A DNA stretch of 45,258 bases from Bacteroidales bacterium (GTDB lineage Bacteria > Bacteroidota > Bacteroidia > Bacteroidales > P3), in assembly GCA_017477025.1 (NCBI GenBank), contig JAFUYA010000075.1, positions 1 to 45,258 of the forward strand, given 5' to 3'. Positions 27,501-34,301 of this stretch are shown piece by piece (within the stretch, counting starts at the first letter, position 1; each line of letters opens with the position of its first letter). The notes below the pieces were generated by a model. It was not told where the DNA came from, ran no database searches, and saw nothing but the letters and a program-made list of their open reading frames with translations. The position numbers and the translations under genes are program-made.

Positions 27501-27776
27501 ATCACTTGCTAAGGCATTTTTAATTTCATTGAATACTTGTGAAAACTGCTTATTCTTCGGGTTGAGTTTTTGAAATTGTGAGGCAAAAATTTCTATTAGT
27601 ATATTTGTTTGTCCATCGTAGAATTTGCCTGCCATATTATTGGAAATTTTTCCAATATATTCGTATCCCAAACGTGCAAGATGTACCATTGCCGGCATCT
27701 GTACTCTTGTTGCTTCATTGTAATCACTCATAATAACCGCAATTGATAGTTTTAATAGTTTTTCATCAACTATCAA
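24576..27776 (-). CDS. hsdR: Type I restriction endonuclease/translocase subunit
   Basis: The motor and nuclease subunit, 1066 aa. The N-terminal PD-(D/E)xK nuclease has D139 in RPDI and E153-x-K155 in FIETKKP. The superfamily 2 helicase motor follows, with Walker A GSGKT (348-352) and the DEAH-type box DEAHR (458-462). The ALTRVNRRYKD run belongs to helicase motif VI. The long helical C terminus (about 760-1066) fits the HsdR C-terminal domain that docks on the methylase. All catalytic motifs are intact and no frameshift is seen, so restriction is probably active. It is the first gene of hsdRMS and is preceded by a structured 170-base element and a candidate promoter. Confidence 0.96.
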   Translation of the reverse strand: MIVDEKLLKLSIAVIMSDYNEATRVQMPAMVHLARLGYEYIGKISNNMAGKFYDGQTNILIEIFASQFQKLNPKNKQFSQVFNEIKNALASDDLGKSFYRILISQSPFKLIDFDNPDNNTFHYTAEFTCKNGEDEFRPDITLFVNGLPLVFIETKKPNNNGGMLAESKRMNDIRFPNKKFRSFLNITQLMIFSNNMEYDAKGGIVPIEGAFYCTNAEKQAAFNCFREENEEFYTTFPYKDFSEIASQEKKILFDYNCSVIKNAPEYKSNLNELTPTNRIITSMCSKNRLLFILRYAFAYINQTVQQDNAIKTIKEKHIMRYQQMFAALAVKNKVNQGVKSGIIWHTQGSGKTALSYYLSFLLKDELAKQSIVAKFYFIVDRLDLLTQAKEEFEARGLKVITVNSREEFMRHFESTQSQQGTSGEAEITVVNIQKFENDSEKITIKPYANNLQRVFFIDEAHRGYNPKGSFLNNLLNADTNAIKIALTGTPLLKEERESWKVFGNYIHTYYYDRSIEDGYTLKIIREDIKTSYREKLQQIYDELEVKITKKELTKKEIFEHSNYIKELLRFIIKDFYLFRHVQMFDDSLGGMIICQSSEQARKMYELFNVVQEEIFQNYPNEKRFVAKLILHDINKDEIKQTVDDFKNKYTVDILIVYNMLLTGFDAKRLKRLYFGRQIKDHNLLQALTRVNRRYKDIRHGFVIDFANIKEDFNQINQAYLKELNSYNDSEQIGEVINPPMFAQILEDKDFLIKQMQESRQILFDFTINNAEEFCTEISDIDDKQQLLELRKALVTAKECYNIVNTFGDEELKKTFAKLEIKKLPEMLGEINHRITIINQKEVFYSDHKQQINQMMNMIEFSFDKIAEEELKFIDGGVQFNDKWHQVINAFTSNVDKQDEEYITLHDAFIQRFKQWGFQPQSMEQYNEQMMYMDEVLEHLHKLAKTNNNLMNKYNGDEKFVRVHKRIKEENKRREQANKHILFGTFYDHEILAILNTIKSEIDQRVYDRSNILQQDAYFETTVTSEIAKRLEDFPQIQPEMEDYTFLSSQITKQYLQQYHNPTFQIV

Positions 27777-27823
27777 TCACATAGGAAATAATAGAAAATA
27801 GAAAAAGTGCGTTCCTTATCTAT

Positions 27824-27993
27824 CACGTCAGGGTAAAGATTCGGAAGATAACCCACACTCTTTAGAGAAGCTCACACCACAAACGGTGCAAACATAAATT
27901 CCATTAAGAGTTATCGCTGTTTCACAAAATCTTCCCCCCAAATCTATTATTTCTTTTGCAAAAAATGATTTTCCGAATCTTACTTTTGACGTG
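27824..27993 (-). repeat. 170-base inverted-repeat element with nested stems, upstream of hsdR
   Basis: The ends form a long stem: CACGTCA (27824-27830) with TGACGTG (27987-27993), a symmetric five-by-five mismatch, then AAGATTCGGAA (27836-27846) with TTCCGAATCTT (27971-27981). Directly inside, GATAA (27847-27851) and CTCTT (27858-27862) pair with the continuous AAGAGTTATC (27906-27915), leaving a small bulge. Inside that, CACC/GGTG (around 27878-27891) makes an apical hairpin. A candidate -7 box upstream would place all this in the hsdR leader, as a cis-acting RNA; alternatively it is a MITE-like insertion, although I see no clear target duplication. The 564-base gap 27777-28340 holds this element, two promoters and motif copy 3, but no convincing gene. 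Confidence 0.6.
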
Positions 27994-28032
27994 AAATAAT
28001 AGTTAATGCATTGCAAACTATTTTGCTTTTTG

Positions 28033-28040
28033 CAAAATTA
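28033..28040 (-). promoter_or_regulatory. Candidate -7 box for hsdRMS
   Basis: TAATTTTG on the minus strand fits TAnnTTTG; no -33 at normal spacing. If used, the leader to hsdR is about 250 nt and contains the whole inverted-repeat element. Confidence 0.45.
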
Positions 28041-28148
28041 CTATTTTATTTCAAAATACCGATAACAAAACCGCATAAATTCTTTTCTGCTTTTCGCTGT
28101 CAAAAAAAATTTTGCTTCTGAACTGTTATCATATCCTACTAAAATTTT

Positions 28149-28181
28149 TTCAGTGATTTCTGTCATTTTTATTAAGAATAC
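28149..28181. repeat. Dispersed intergenic motif, diverged copy 3
   Basis: The GTGATTTCTG core followed by a TTTT-A-TTAA-GA stretch matches copies 1 and 2 with a few changes and one shift. It too lies upstream of a promoter in a gene-free gap, about 120 bases before the -7 box at 28299. Confidence 0.4.
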
Positions 28182-28298
28182 GTGGAGAATCAGTGAAAAA
28201 ATTTCAGTAAAATTGGGTTTTTCCGTTTTCTTTTTACAAAGGAAACTTCTATAATGAAAAAATAAGTTTAATAAATATTATATTGAAATGAATTTTTG

Positions 28299-28306
28299 TA
28301 ATTTTG
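28299..28306 (+). promoter_or_regulatory. -7 box of the barrel/Gate gene pair
   Basis: TAATTTTG followed by C fits the Bacteroidetes consensus. The ATG follows 34 bases later; the -33 is not clear. Confidence 0.6.
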
Positions 28307-28340
28307 CAGTCTAATATTATAATAAATTATTACACGGAAT

Positions 28341-29309
28341 ATGAAAAAGAATATATTACTACTTGTAGCCCTGATAATAGGCAGTACTTCTTATGCACAA
28401 AAATGGTTAGACGATGTGTCGTTCAATGTACGTTCTTCATTTGAATACGACCACACCGAAGAACAAGACGCAAAGGGATTTAACGGAGAACATTTCAACC
28501 TGAACGTACAAGGACATCTTTCGGATAATGTCAGTTTCCGTTTCCGCCAACGTTTTCATAAAGATATAGTTAATGGAGATAATATCTTCAACGCAACGGA
28601 TTTTTTATATATCAATTGGAAGATTAACGAACATTGGTCTGTCAATTTCGGACGTAATGAGATTTTTATAGGCGGTTATGAATATGACTATGCCCCTATT
28701 GATGTATATTATTATGGAGATTTTTGCAATTCTTTACCTGAATGCTATGCTTTCGGCGGTAGTGTTGCTTACAACTTCAACCCTAACCAACAATTGGTAT
28801 TCCAGATAAGCAACTCTCCTTTCTTCGGCGGTAACTCTAATCTTCTGTCTTACAATTTGGCATGGTTCGGCTACGTTGCACAATGGTGGAAAACTATTTG
28901 GAGTGTAAATGAATGCGAATATACGGACGGAGAGTTTGAGAATATGATAGCTTTAGGTAACAGATTTGAATTCGGTAACTGGTACTTGGAAGCGGATATT
29001 ATCAATCGTTACCGTTCTTCCTATGACAATTTTCTCTTTGACAATTGGGCTTTCATAGGCAAACTTAACTATAATTACCACAATTGGAATTTCTTTTTAA
29101 AAGGCGGTTACGATAACAATAATTATCGCTTTGATTATAATTATCGAATCGAATACAACTACACACATATAGGTTGCGGAACTGAGTTCTTCCCTTTGAA
29201 AAACAGTAAAGATTTACGTCTGCATGCCGTTTATTATTACAATGACAATTTGGAAAGCCATAGTTTTATGCTGGGTGCAACTTGGAAAATTAACCTGTTG
29301 GAAAAATAG
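28341..29309 (+). CDS. Outer-membrane beta-barrel protein, porin-like
   Basis: A 322-aa exported protein with a clean signal peptide (MKKNILLLVALIIGSTSYAQ). The rest is rich in aromatic residues and Asn, with regularly alternating strands such as WSVNFGRNEIFIGG and WNFFLKGGYDNNNYRF, which suggests about 14-16 beta strands. The FRFRQRFHKD and INWKINEHWSVNFGR pieces recall OprO/OprP-type porins of Bacteroidetes. It is 15 bases upstream of a Gate-domain inner-membrane protein on the same transcript, so the two may move the same solute across the two membranes; that is inference. The substrate is unknown. Confidence 0.75.
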   Translation: MKKNILLLVALIIGSTSYAQKWLDDVSFNVRSSFEYDHTEEQDAKGFNGEHFNLNVQGHLSDNVSFRFRQRFHKDIVNGDNIFNATDFLYINWKINEHWSVNFGRNEIFIGGYEYDYAPIDVYYYGDFCNSLPECYAFGGSVAYNFNPNQQLVFQISNSPFFGGNSNLLSYNLAWFGYVAQWWKTIWSVNECEYTDGEFENMIALGNRFEFGNWYLEADIINRYRSSYDNFLFDNWAFIGKLNYNYHNWNFFLKGGYDNNNYRFDYNYRIEYNYTHIGCGTEFFPLKNSKDLRLHAVYYYNDNLESHSFMLGATWKINLLEK

Positions 29310-29324
29310 TAAAGACAAAATATT

Positions 29325-30485
29325 ATGACAAAAAAGAAATTGAAACCGTCGCAAAAAGTAATTGTTGAAGCAATTATTTTCTTAGTCGTATTGATAGGTT
29401 GCGGTTGCGTATTAGGTTCGCGAATGGGAACAGCAAATCTATTGAATACCATTATGAATACAGCACACAACTTGTTGATGAACACTTGTTTTTACTTGAT
29501 GGGAATAACAGTTTTAACAGGTGCGTTAAGTAAGTTGTTTGCAGAATTTGGTGTTGTTAATCTCTTAGAAAAGGTATTGCGTCCTTTAATGAAACCATTG
29601 TATAACCTTCCTGGCGTTGCCGCACTTGGTGGAGTTATGACTTTTCTTTCAGACAACCCTGCTATAATTGCTTTGAGTAAGGATAGAAGATTTTCTTCTT
29701 ATTTCAAGAAATATCAACTTATTTCATTAACAAATTTCGGTACTGCATTCGGAATGGGATTTATTGTCATAATCACTATGATTGGATACGGTCATGCAGG
29801 TGGTGCATTGATAGGATTTTTCGGTGCAATTTGCGGTTCTATCATTTCTACTCGTTTGATGCAGCGTTCTGTACGAAAAACATACCCGGAACTTGAAGAA
29901 CCAGTATCAAAACTTTCGCCAAAAGAGATAGAGGAAGAGGAGATTGTTGCAGAGGGTGGTGAAAGTACCTTTATGCGTTTCCTTAATGCGGTGTTGGATG
30001 GTGGTAAAAACGGAGTAGAATTGGGATTGGCTATCATACCTGGTGTTTTAATTATTACTACATTAGTAATTCTTGTAACTTTTGGCCCTGATGCTGCAAC
30101 GGGAACATATAATGGAGCAGCAACACAAGGAGTTCCTATTTTGCCATGGCTTGCCGAAAAAATTCACTGGGTATTTGAATGGTTGTTCGGATTCAATCAC
30201 ATGGAATTGATAGCATTTCCTATGACAGCGTTGGGATCTGTTGGTGCTGCATTGGGATTGGCAAAAGCGTTTTTTGAAGGAGGATTTTTTGATGGCAATG
30301 CTGTTGCTGTATGTACTGCAATCGGTATGTGTTGGTCAGGTTTCCTTTCCACTCATACGGCAATGTTGGATTCTTTAGGCTATAGAAAATGTATATCTAA
30401 AGCATTATTAGCACATACCATAGCGGGATTGTGTGCAGGAATCATTGCTCATTTTGTATATTTAGGAATTTCTCTTATCTTTTAG
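29325..30485 (+). CDS. Gate-domain inner-membrane protein (CD0519/CD1768-like)
   Basis: A 386-aa membrane protein with about nine hydrophobic spans and a cytoplasmic acidic loop (about 190-215, EIEEEEIVAEGG). It fits the nucleoside-recognition (Gate) superfamily that includes SpmA/SpmB and parts of nucleoside and FeoB transporters, and most resembles the group named CD0519/CD1768. Recognisable stretches are FLSDNPAIIALSKDRRF (about 108-124), SLTNFGTAFGMGFIVI and FNHMELIAFPMTALGSVGAALGLAKAF. No substrate is established for the family as far as I know. It follows the barrel gene by 15 bases; tandem hairpins follow its stop. Confidence 0.75.
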   Translation: MTKKKLKPSQKVIVEAIIFLVVLIGCGCVLGSRMGTANLLNTIMNTAHNLLMNTCFYLMGITVLTGALSKLFAEFGVVNLLEKVLRPLMKPLYNLPGVAALGGVMTFLSDNPAIIALSKDRRFSSYFKKYQLISLTNFGTAFGMGFIVIITMIGYGHAGGALIGFFGAICGSIISTRLMQRSVRKTYPELEEPVSKLSPKEIEEEEIVAEGGESTFMRFLNAVLDGGKNGVELGLAIIPGVLIITTLVILVTFGPDAATGTYNGAATQGVPILPWLAEKIHWVFEWLFGFNHMELIAFPMTALGSVGAALGLAKAFFEGGFFDGNAVAVCTAIGMCWSGFLSTHTAMLDSLGYRKCISKALLAHTIAGLCAGIIAHFVYLGISLIF

Positions 30486-30501
30486 CGGAAAGACATCAAA
30501 A

Positions 30502-30570
30502 GAAAGACTTTTCATTTGTCTTTCATAAACAAAACAGCGGAGCATATAAATATGTTTCGCTGTTTTGTTT
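30502..30570. terminator. Tandem hairpins between convergent genes
   Basis: The first hairpin is GAAAGAC (30502-30508) / GTCTTTC (30518-30524). The second is longer, 30527-30547 with 30550-30570, with AAACAAAACAGCG / CGCTGTTTTGTTT at its base and G-U pairs above. They separate the Gate-protein gene from the LRR gene and probably terminate both. Confidence 0.8.
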
Positions 30571-30607
30571 ATGAGTTTGACATACATATGTATCGGATAT
30601 GTGTCAT

Positions 30608-31414
30608 TTATATAACAACTACGGAATGTGCCGTTTCAAAAAGAGGAGCACGTTTGTATTCCTCAATCTTCGAAGGCATATATACCGTTTTCAACCCGTC
30701 ACATCCCCAGAAAGTACGCTTTCCTATGTATTGCAATGAAGCAGGAAGGGTAACTGTTTCCAGATGCATACAGTCTTCAAATGCATAACTTCCTATTATT
30801 TCCGTCCCTTCCGGGATAATTACATTTCTCAAACTATTACATCCACAAAATGCAGAAGTATCTATTTCTTTCAATGAGTCCGGCAGTTGGATTTTTTCCA
30901 GCGTCTCACAGAATTGAAAACAATGCTTTCCTATCTTCCTTATTTGTTGCGGAAAATCTATCCTCCTCAATCCCTGACAAGCAGCAAAAGAATAATCACC
31001 CAATTCCTCTATGGTATCATTAAGAACAATTTCTCTTAAACCTCTACAACCACAAAATGCTCCTGCTCCAATATCGGAAATTTGTCTTGTCCCGTTTATT
31101 TGCAACAGGTTATGACAACCGTAAAAAGCCCCTTCGCTTATTTTTTGTAAGTTCTTCGGTAAATTTATATTCTTTAATCTTAAACAATTCTCAAAAGCAT
31201 ATTCACCTATGGTTTTTAATGTTGTCGGAAGAGATATTTGCTCCAATCCACTTGCCCTGAAAGCAAAAGGAGGAATGCTTTCGATGCCTTCTTCTATAAT
31301 AACCTTTTTCAAGTTCTTGCAATCCTTGAAAAAAGATGCTCCGAAACATTCATTTATTGTTATCTCCGTAATATGTTGATTATTTTCGTAAGATTGCATT
31401 AAGTAAAAATCCAA
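30608..31414 (-). CDS. LRR_5 (BspA-type) leucine-rich repeat protein without signal peptide
   Basis: A 268-aa protein made almost wholly of about ten tandem 23-residue repeats of the BspA/LRR_5 type, with recurrent units such as IGEYAFENCLRLKNINLP and LKEIDTSAFCGCNSLRNVIIP. This fold is a binding scaffold. Most proteins of this type are exported adhesins; here there is no signal peptide, lipobox or C-terminal sorting domain, so this one looks cytoplasmic or is a trimmed relative. An ATG five codons further in (31399) is also possible. It lies downstream of nadB on the same strand, separated by a hairpin at 31540-31570. Function unknown. Confidence 0.8.
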   Translation of the reverse strand: MDFYLMQSYENNQHITEITINECFGASFFKDCKNLKKVIIEEGIESIPPFAFRASGLEQISLPTTLKTIGEYAFENCLRLKNINLPKNLQKISEGAFYGCHNLLQINGTRQISDIGAGAFCGCRGLREIVLNDTIEELGDYSFAACQGLRRIDFPQQIRKIGKHCFQFCETLEKIQLPDSLKEIDTSAFCGCNSLRNVIIPEGTEIIGSYAFEDCMHLETVTLPASLQYIGKRTFWGCDGLKTVYMPSKIEEYKRAPLFETAHSVVVI

Positions 31415-31539
31415 GTGTCAAGTAAGAAACAATTAAACATATATGCTGCCCAAAAAATATTTGCGAATATAGTTACAACTATTAGTATGTGTAATCTTTT
31501 TTGGTGGAATGTAGCGATTGAAAAATACCATAATACAAA

Positions 31540-31576
31540 ATATCAACATTGTAAAAAACAATATTGATATTTTTTT
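31540..31576. terminator. Hairpin with T-run downstream of nadB
   Basis: ATATCAACATTG (31540-31551) pairs with CAATATTGATAT (31559-31570) with one G-T mismatch and a seven-base loop. The T-run is strongest on the plus strand, where no gene is in place; on the minus strand the exit is T-rich but interrupted. It may be a weak nadB terminator. Confidence 0.5.
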
Positions 31577-31610
31577 ATCAGGTATAATTATCTTCATTTC
31601 CGATAACAAT

Positions 31611-33194
31611 TTATTTTTCTTTTTTCTTATCAGCAGGAGGATAATCAATAGTATAGTGAAGTCCCACACTTTCTTTGCGTTTCATTGCCATAGAGATAAT
31701 AAGGTAGGCATTAGCTACCATATTTCGCAATTCACAAAGTTGAGGTGTCAAAACACTGCGGTTATACAATTCTTCCGTTTCTTCATATATAACCTTTGTA
31801 CGTTTGAATGCTTTATTAAGACGAACGTCGCTTCTGACAATACCGACATAGTTACTCATTATCTGCTGCAATTCTCTTTGAGTTTGAGTAATAAGACTCA
31901 TCTCTTCATTCAGCACCATACCTTCTGCATTCCAATCCGGTACATCATCACAAAACTCAATATTTTTTATCTCATCCTTCGCATCCATAGCCGCACGATG
32001 AGAATATACTGCTGCTTCAAGTAAAGAATTGCTGGCTAATCTGTTGGCTCCGTGCAAACCGGTACAAGAGCATTCTCCTGTTGCATATAAATGCTTAATA
32101 GTAGTACGAGCAAAATTATCCACAACGATCCCACCGCATCCGTAATGACAAGCAGGGACAACAGGTATCATATCTCCCCTTGTAATATTCAGTCCCAACT
32201 CCAAACATTTAGCATATATATGAGGAAAATGATGCATTATCTCTTCTTTACTTATAGCCGAACAATCCAGTTGAACATGATCATCTCCTGACAATGTCAT
32301 TTCCGAATTGATTGCACGAGCAACAATATCTCTCGGAGCCAAAGAACCGCGTTTATCATACTTATCCATAAAAGCCTCTCCTCTCAGATTTCTCAATACT
32401 GCACCGGCTCCTCTCATTGCTTCCGTTATTAAGAAAGATGGTTTTTCCATAGGATTATAAAGTGATGTCGGATGAAACTGTACAAATTCCATATCTTTTA
32501 ACCATCCTTTTGCACGATGTACCATCGCCTGTCCGTCTCCTGTTGCAACTACCGGAGCTGTGGTGGCTGAATACACCTGCCCGAAAGAACCTGTTGCCAA
32601 CATAGTTATCTTTGCCAAATAAGTATCTATTGAACCGGTATTTTTATCCATTACGTACGCTCCGAAACATTCCACATTATCCATGTGTCTGTTTACTTCT
32701 TGCCCCAAATGATGCTGTGTAATTAAATCTATCGTAAATTGATCTTCTTTCAACTCTATATTAGGATTATTTTTCACCGCCTCGTACAATGCTCTCTCTA
32801 TTTCTGCTCCTGTATTATCCTGGTGATGAAAAATCCTATGCTCACTATGTCCGCCTTCCCTAGCTAAGTCGTAATTACCCATACGATTTTTATCAAAATT
32901 AGCTCCTATACGAATCAACTCCTTGATTCTTTCCGTTCCTTCCGTTATAGTAATGCGGACAGCTTCTTCATTACAAATTCCTGCTCCTGCTATAAGTGTA
33001 TCCTGAATATGTTTCTCATAGGTGTCAGGTGCATACATAACTGCTGCAATCCCTCCTTGTGCATACTTTGTTGAACACTCTTGGGCATCTGCCTTAGTTA
33101 TAACACAAACCCTTCCGTAATTGGCAGCTTTCAAAGCAAAAGATAATCCGGCTATCCCACTGCCTAAGACTAAATAATCTATTTTGTATCTCAT
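31611..33194 (-). CDS. nadB: L-aspartate oxidase
   Basis: It oxidises L-aspartate to iminoaspartate with FAD, the first step of de novo NAD synthesis; in anaerobes fumarate is the likely electron acceptor. The start at 33194 (MRYKIDYLVLGSGIAGLS) puts the FAD-binding GSGIAG at 11-16. The ATG at 33224 would add ten residues that overlap the -7 box. The 527-aa protein has the family blocks KYAQGGIAAV, GGHSEHRI, FVQFHPTSLY, PVVPACHYGCGGI and GLHGANRLASNSLLEA, which separate it from fumarate reductase flavoproteins. nadA and nadC are not in the window. Confidence 0.95.
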   Translation of the reverse strand: MRYKIDYLVLGSGIAGLSFALKAANYGRVCVITKADAQECSTKYAQGGIAAVMYAPDTYEKHIQDTLIAGAGICNEEAVRITITEGTERIKELIRIGANFDKNRMGNYDLAREGGHSEHRIFHHQDNTGAEIERALYEAVKNNPNIELKEDQFTIDLITQHHLGQEVNRHMDNVECFGAYVMDKNTGSIDTYLAKITMLATGSFGQVYSATTAPVVATGDGQAMVHRAKGWLKDMEFVQFHPTSLYNPMEKPSFLITEAMRGAGAVLRNLRGEAFMDKYDKRGSLAPRDIVARAINSEMTLSGDDHVQLDCSAISKEEIMHHFPHIYAKCLELGLNITRGDMIPVVPACHYGCGGIVVDNFARTTIKHLYATGECSCTGLHGANRLASNSLLEAAVYSHRAAMDAKDEIKNIEFCDDVPDWNAEGMVLNEEMSLITQTQRELQQIMSNYVGIVRSDVRLNKAFKRTKVIYEETEELYNRSVLTPQLCELRNMVANAYLIISMAMKRKESVGLHYTIDYPPADKKKEK

Positions 33195-33221
33195 ATTAAT
33201 GCAAATGTCTGTTTGATTCTG

Positions 33222-33229
33222 CAAATTTA
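33222..33229 (-). promoter_or_regulatory. -7 box of nadB
   Basis: TAAATTTG on the minus strand fits TAnnTTTG and lies 27 bases before the nadB start. The 423-base gap to sodB (33195-33617) holds this box, the sodB box and otherwise nothing that I can name. Confidence 0.55.
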
Positions 33230-33565
33230 CACAAATTTTTTTAATTGCTTTTTTTCTATTTGGAAGATATCTCCAAAACCTATTATTTTTATTACTTGAT
33301 TTTTCATATCTATTCTTTTAATCTTACTCTTACTGCCCGTTATCGTATGAAATGATAATCATCCAAAATCTTTTTCTTATAAGAACAAGAAGCATTACAA
33401 TGCTGTCATCAGGTTACTCAATAAAGTATTAACAGATAAGGACGAGAAATTTATCGGATAACTTGCAAATAAGGATAATTTCTAATCTTTATCATTATAC
33501 ACATATCTGACCTTAGCATATCTTAATTTTTTACTGTCACCTGTTAATTTACTCAATAAAATTCG

Positions 33566-33573
33566 TATATTTG
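33566..33573 (+). promoter_or_regulatory. -7 box of sodB
   Basis: TATATTTG followed by C fits TAnnTTTG and lies 44 bases before the ATG. No recognisable stress-regulator site was found nearby. Confidence 0.6.
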
Positions 33574-33617
33574 CAGTCTGGAAATTAATTCTTTAATAAT
33601 TAAAACAGTGAGATATC

Positions 33618-34196
33618 ATGGCAAAATTCTCTTTACCGGAGCTTCCTTTCGCAATCAATGCATTGGAACCTCATATTAGTGAAAATACACTAAACTTCCA
33701 TTATGGTAAACATCATCAAACGTATGTAAATACGCTAAACTCTTTAATTGAAGGTACAAAATACGAAAAACTTTCTTTAGAAGAGATTATTAAAAATTCC
33801 GAAGGTGGCATTTTCAACAATGCAGCACAAGTATACAATCACACTTTCTTTTGGAATTGTCTTACACCAAACCACCAAAAAGAACCTACCGGGAGATTAA
33901 GACAAGCGATAGAAGATTCGTTCGGCTCTTTTGATAACTTCAAAGCGGAATTTACACAAAAAAGTGTAGGACTCTTTGGCTCAGGTTGGTGTTGGCTTGT
34001 CAAAGATAATGAAAATAAACTGCAAATTATCCAAAAACAAAATGCAGGATGCCCTCTAACGGACGGCTTAATTCCGCTTTTGGTATGCGATGTATGGGAG
34101 CATGCCTACTATTTAGATAAACAAAATGCCAGACCAAAGTATCTGGAATCCTTCTGGGAACTTGTAGATTGGAAAAAAGTCGAAACAAGATTTTAA
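33618..34196 (+). CDS. sodB: Iron/manganese superoxide dismutase
   Basis: It converts superoxide to oxygen and peroxide, protecting an anaerobe on air exposure. At 192 aa it has normal length and all four metal ligands: H28 (NFHYGKHH), H75 (QVYNHTFFW), D158 and H162 (CDVWEHAYY). Q71 in the AAQ before YNH is the glutamine position of iron enzymes, and the absence of the Mn-type glutamine near GSGWCWL supports the Fe group; a cambialistic enzyme, as in Porphyromonas, is also possible. It is a single-gene unit with its own promoter and a shared terminator. Confidence 0.96.
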   Translation: MAKFSLPELPFAINALEPHISENTLNFHYGKHHQTYVNTLNSLIEGTKYEKLSLEEIIKNSEGGIFNNAAQVYNHTFFWNCLTPNHQKEPTGRLRQAIEDSFGSFDNFKAEFTQKSVGLFGSGWCWLVKDNENKLQIIQKQNAGCPLTDGLIPLLVCDVWEHAYYLDKQNARPKYLESFWELVDWKKVETRF

Positions 34197-34236
34197 TTTA
34201 TTGCAAATTCTCTTCTTAAAAAAGTTTAATAATAAA

Positions 34237-34274
34237 GAACAAGTCCGCCGTTATCAGAAACGGCGGACTTGTTC
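34237..34274. terminator. Bidirectional terminator between sodB and the OmpA/TPR gene
   Basis: A perfect 16-bp stem, GAACAAGTCCGCCGTT (34237-34252) with its complement at 34259-34274, has a six-base loop and A/T-rich flanks. Confidence 0.88.
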
Positions 34275-34301
34275 TATTGCTTATATTGTCAAAGACAATT
34301 T

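Noticed and set aside
27824-27993. Known riboswitch or 6S RNA
   Set aside because: I compared it with the cobalamin box, 6S layout, SRP and tmRNA features from memory; the conserved boxes are missing and the transcript start would lie about 33 bases before the stem, unlike 6S RNA.
27828-28016. 62-codon minus-strand ORF within the inverted-repeat element
   Set aside because: It starts close to the possible transcript start, but most of it lies inside the inverted repeat, its residues resemble no family that I know and base pairing explains the sequence better.
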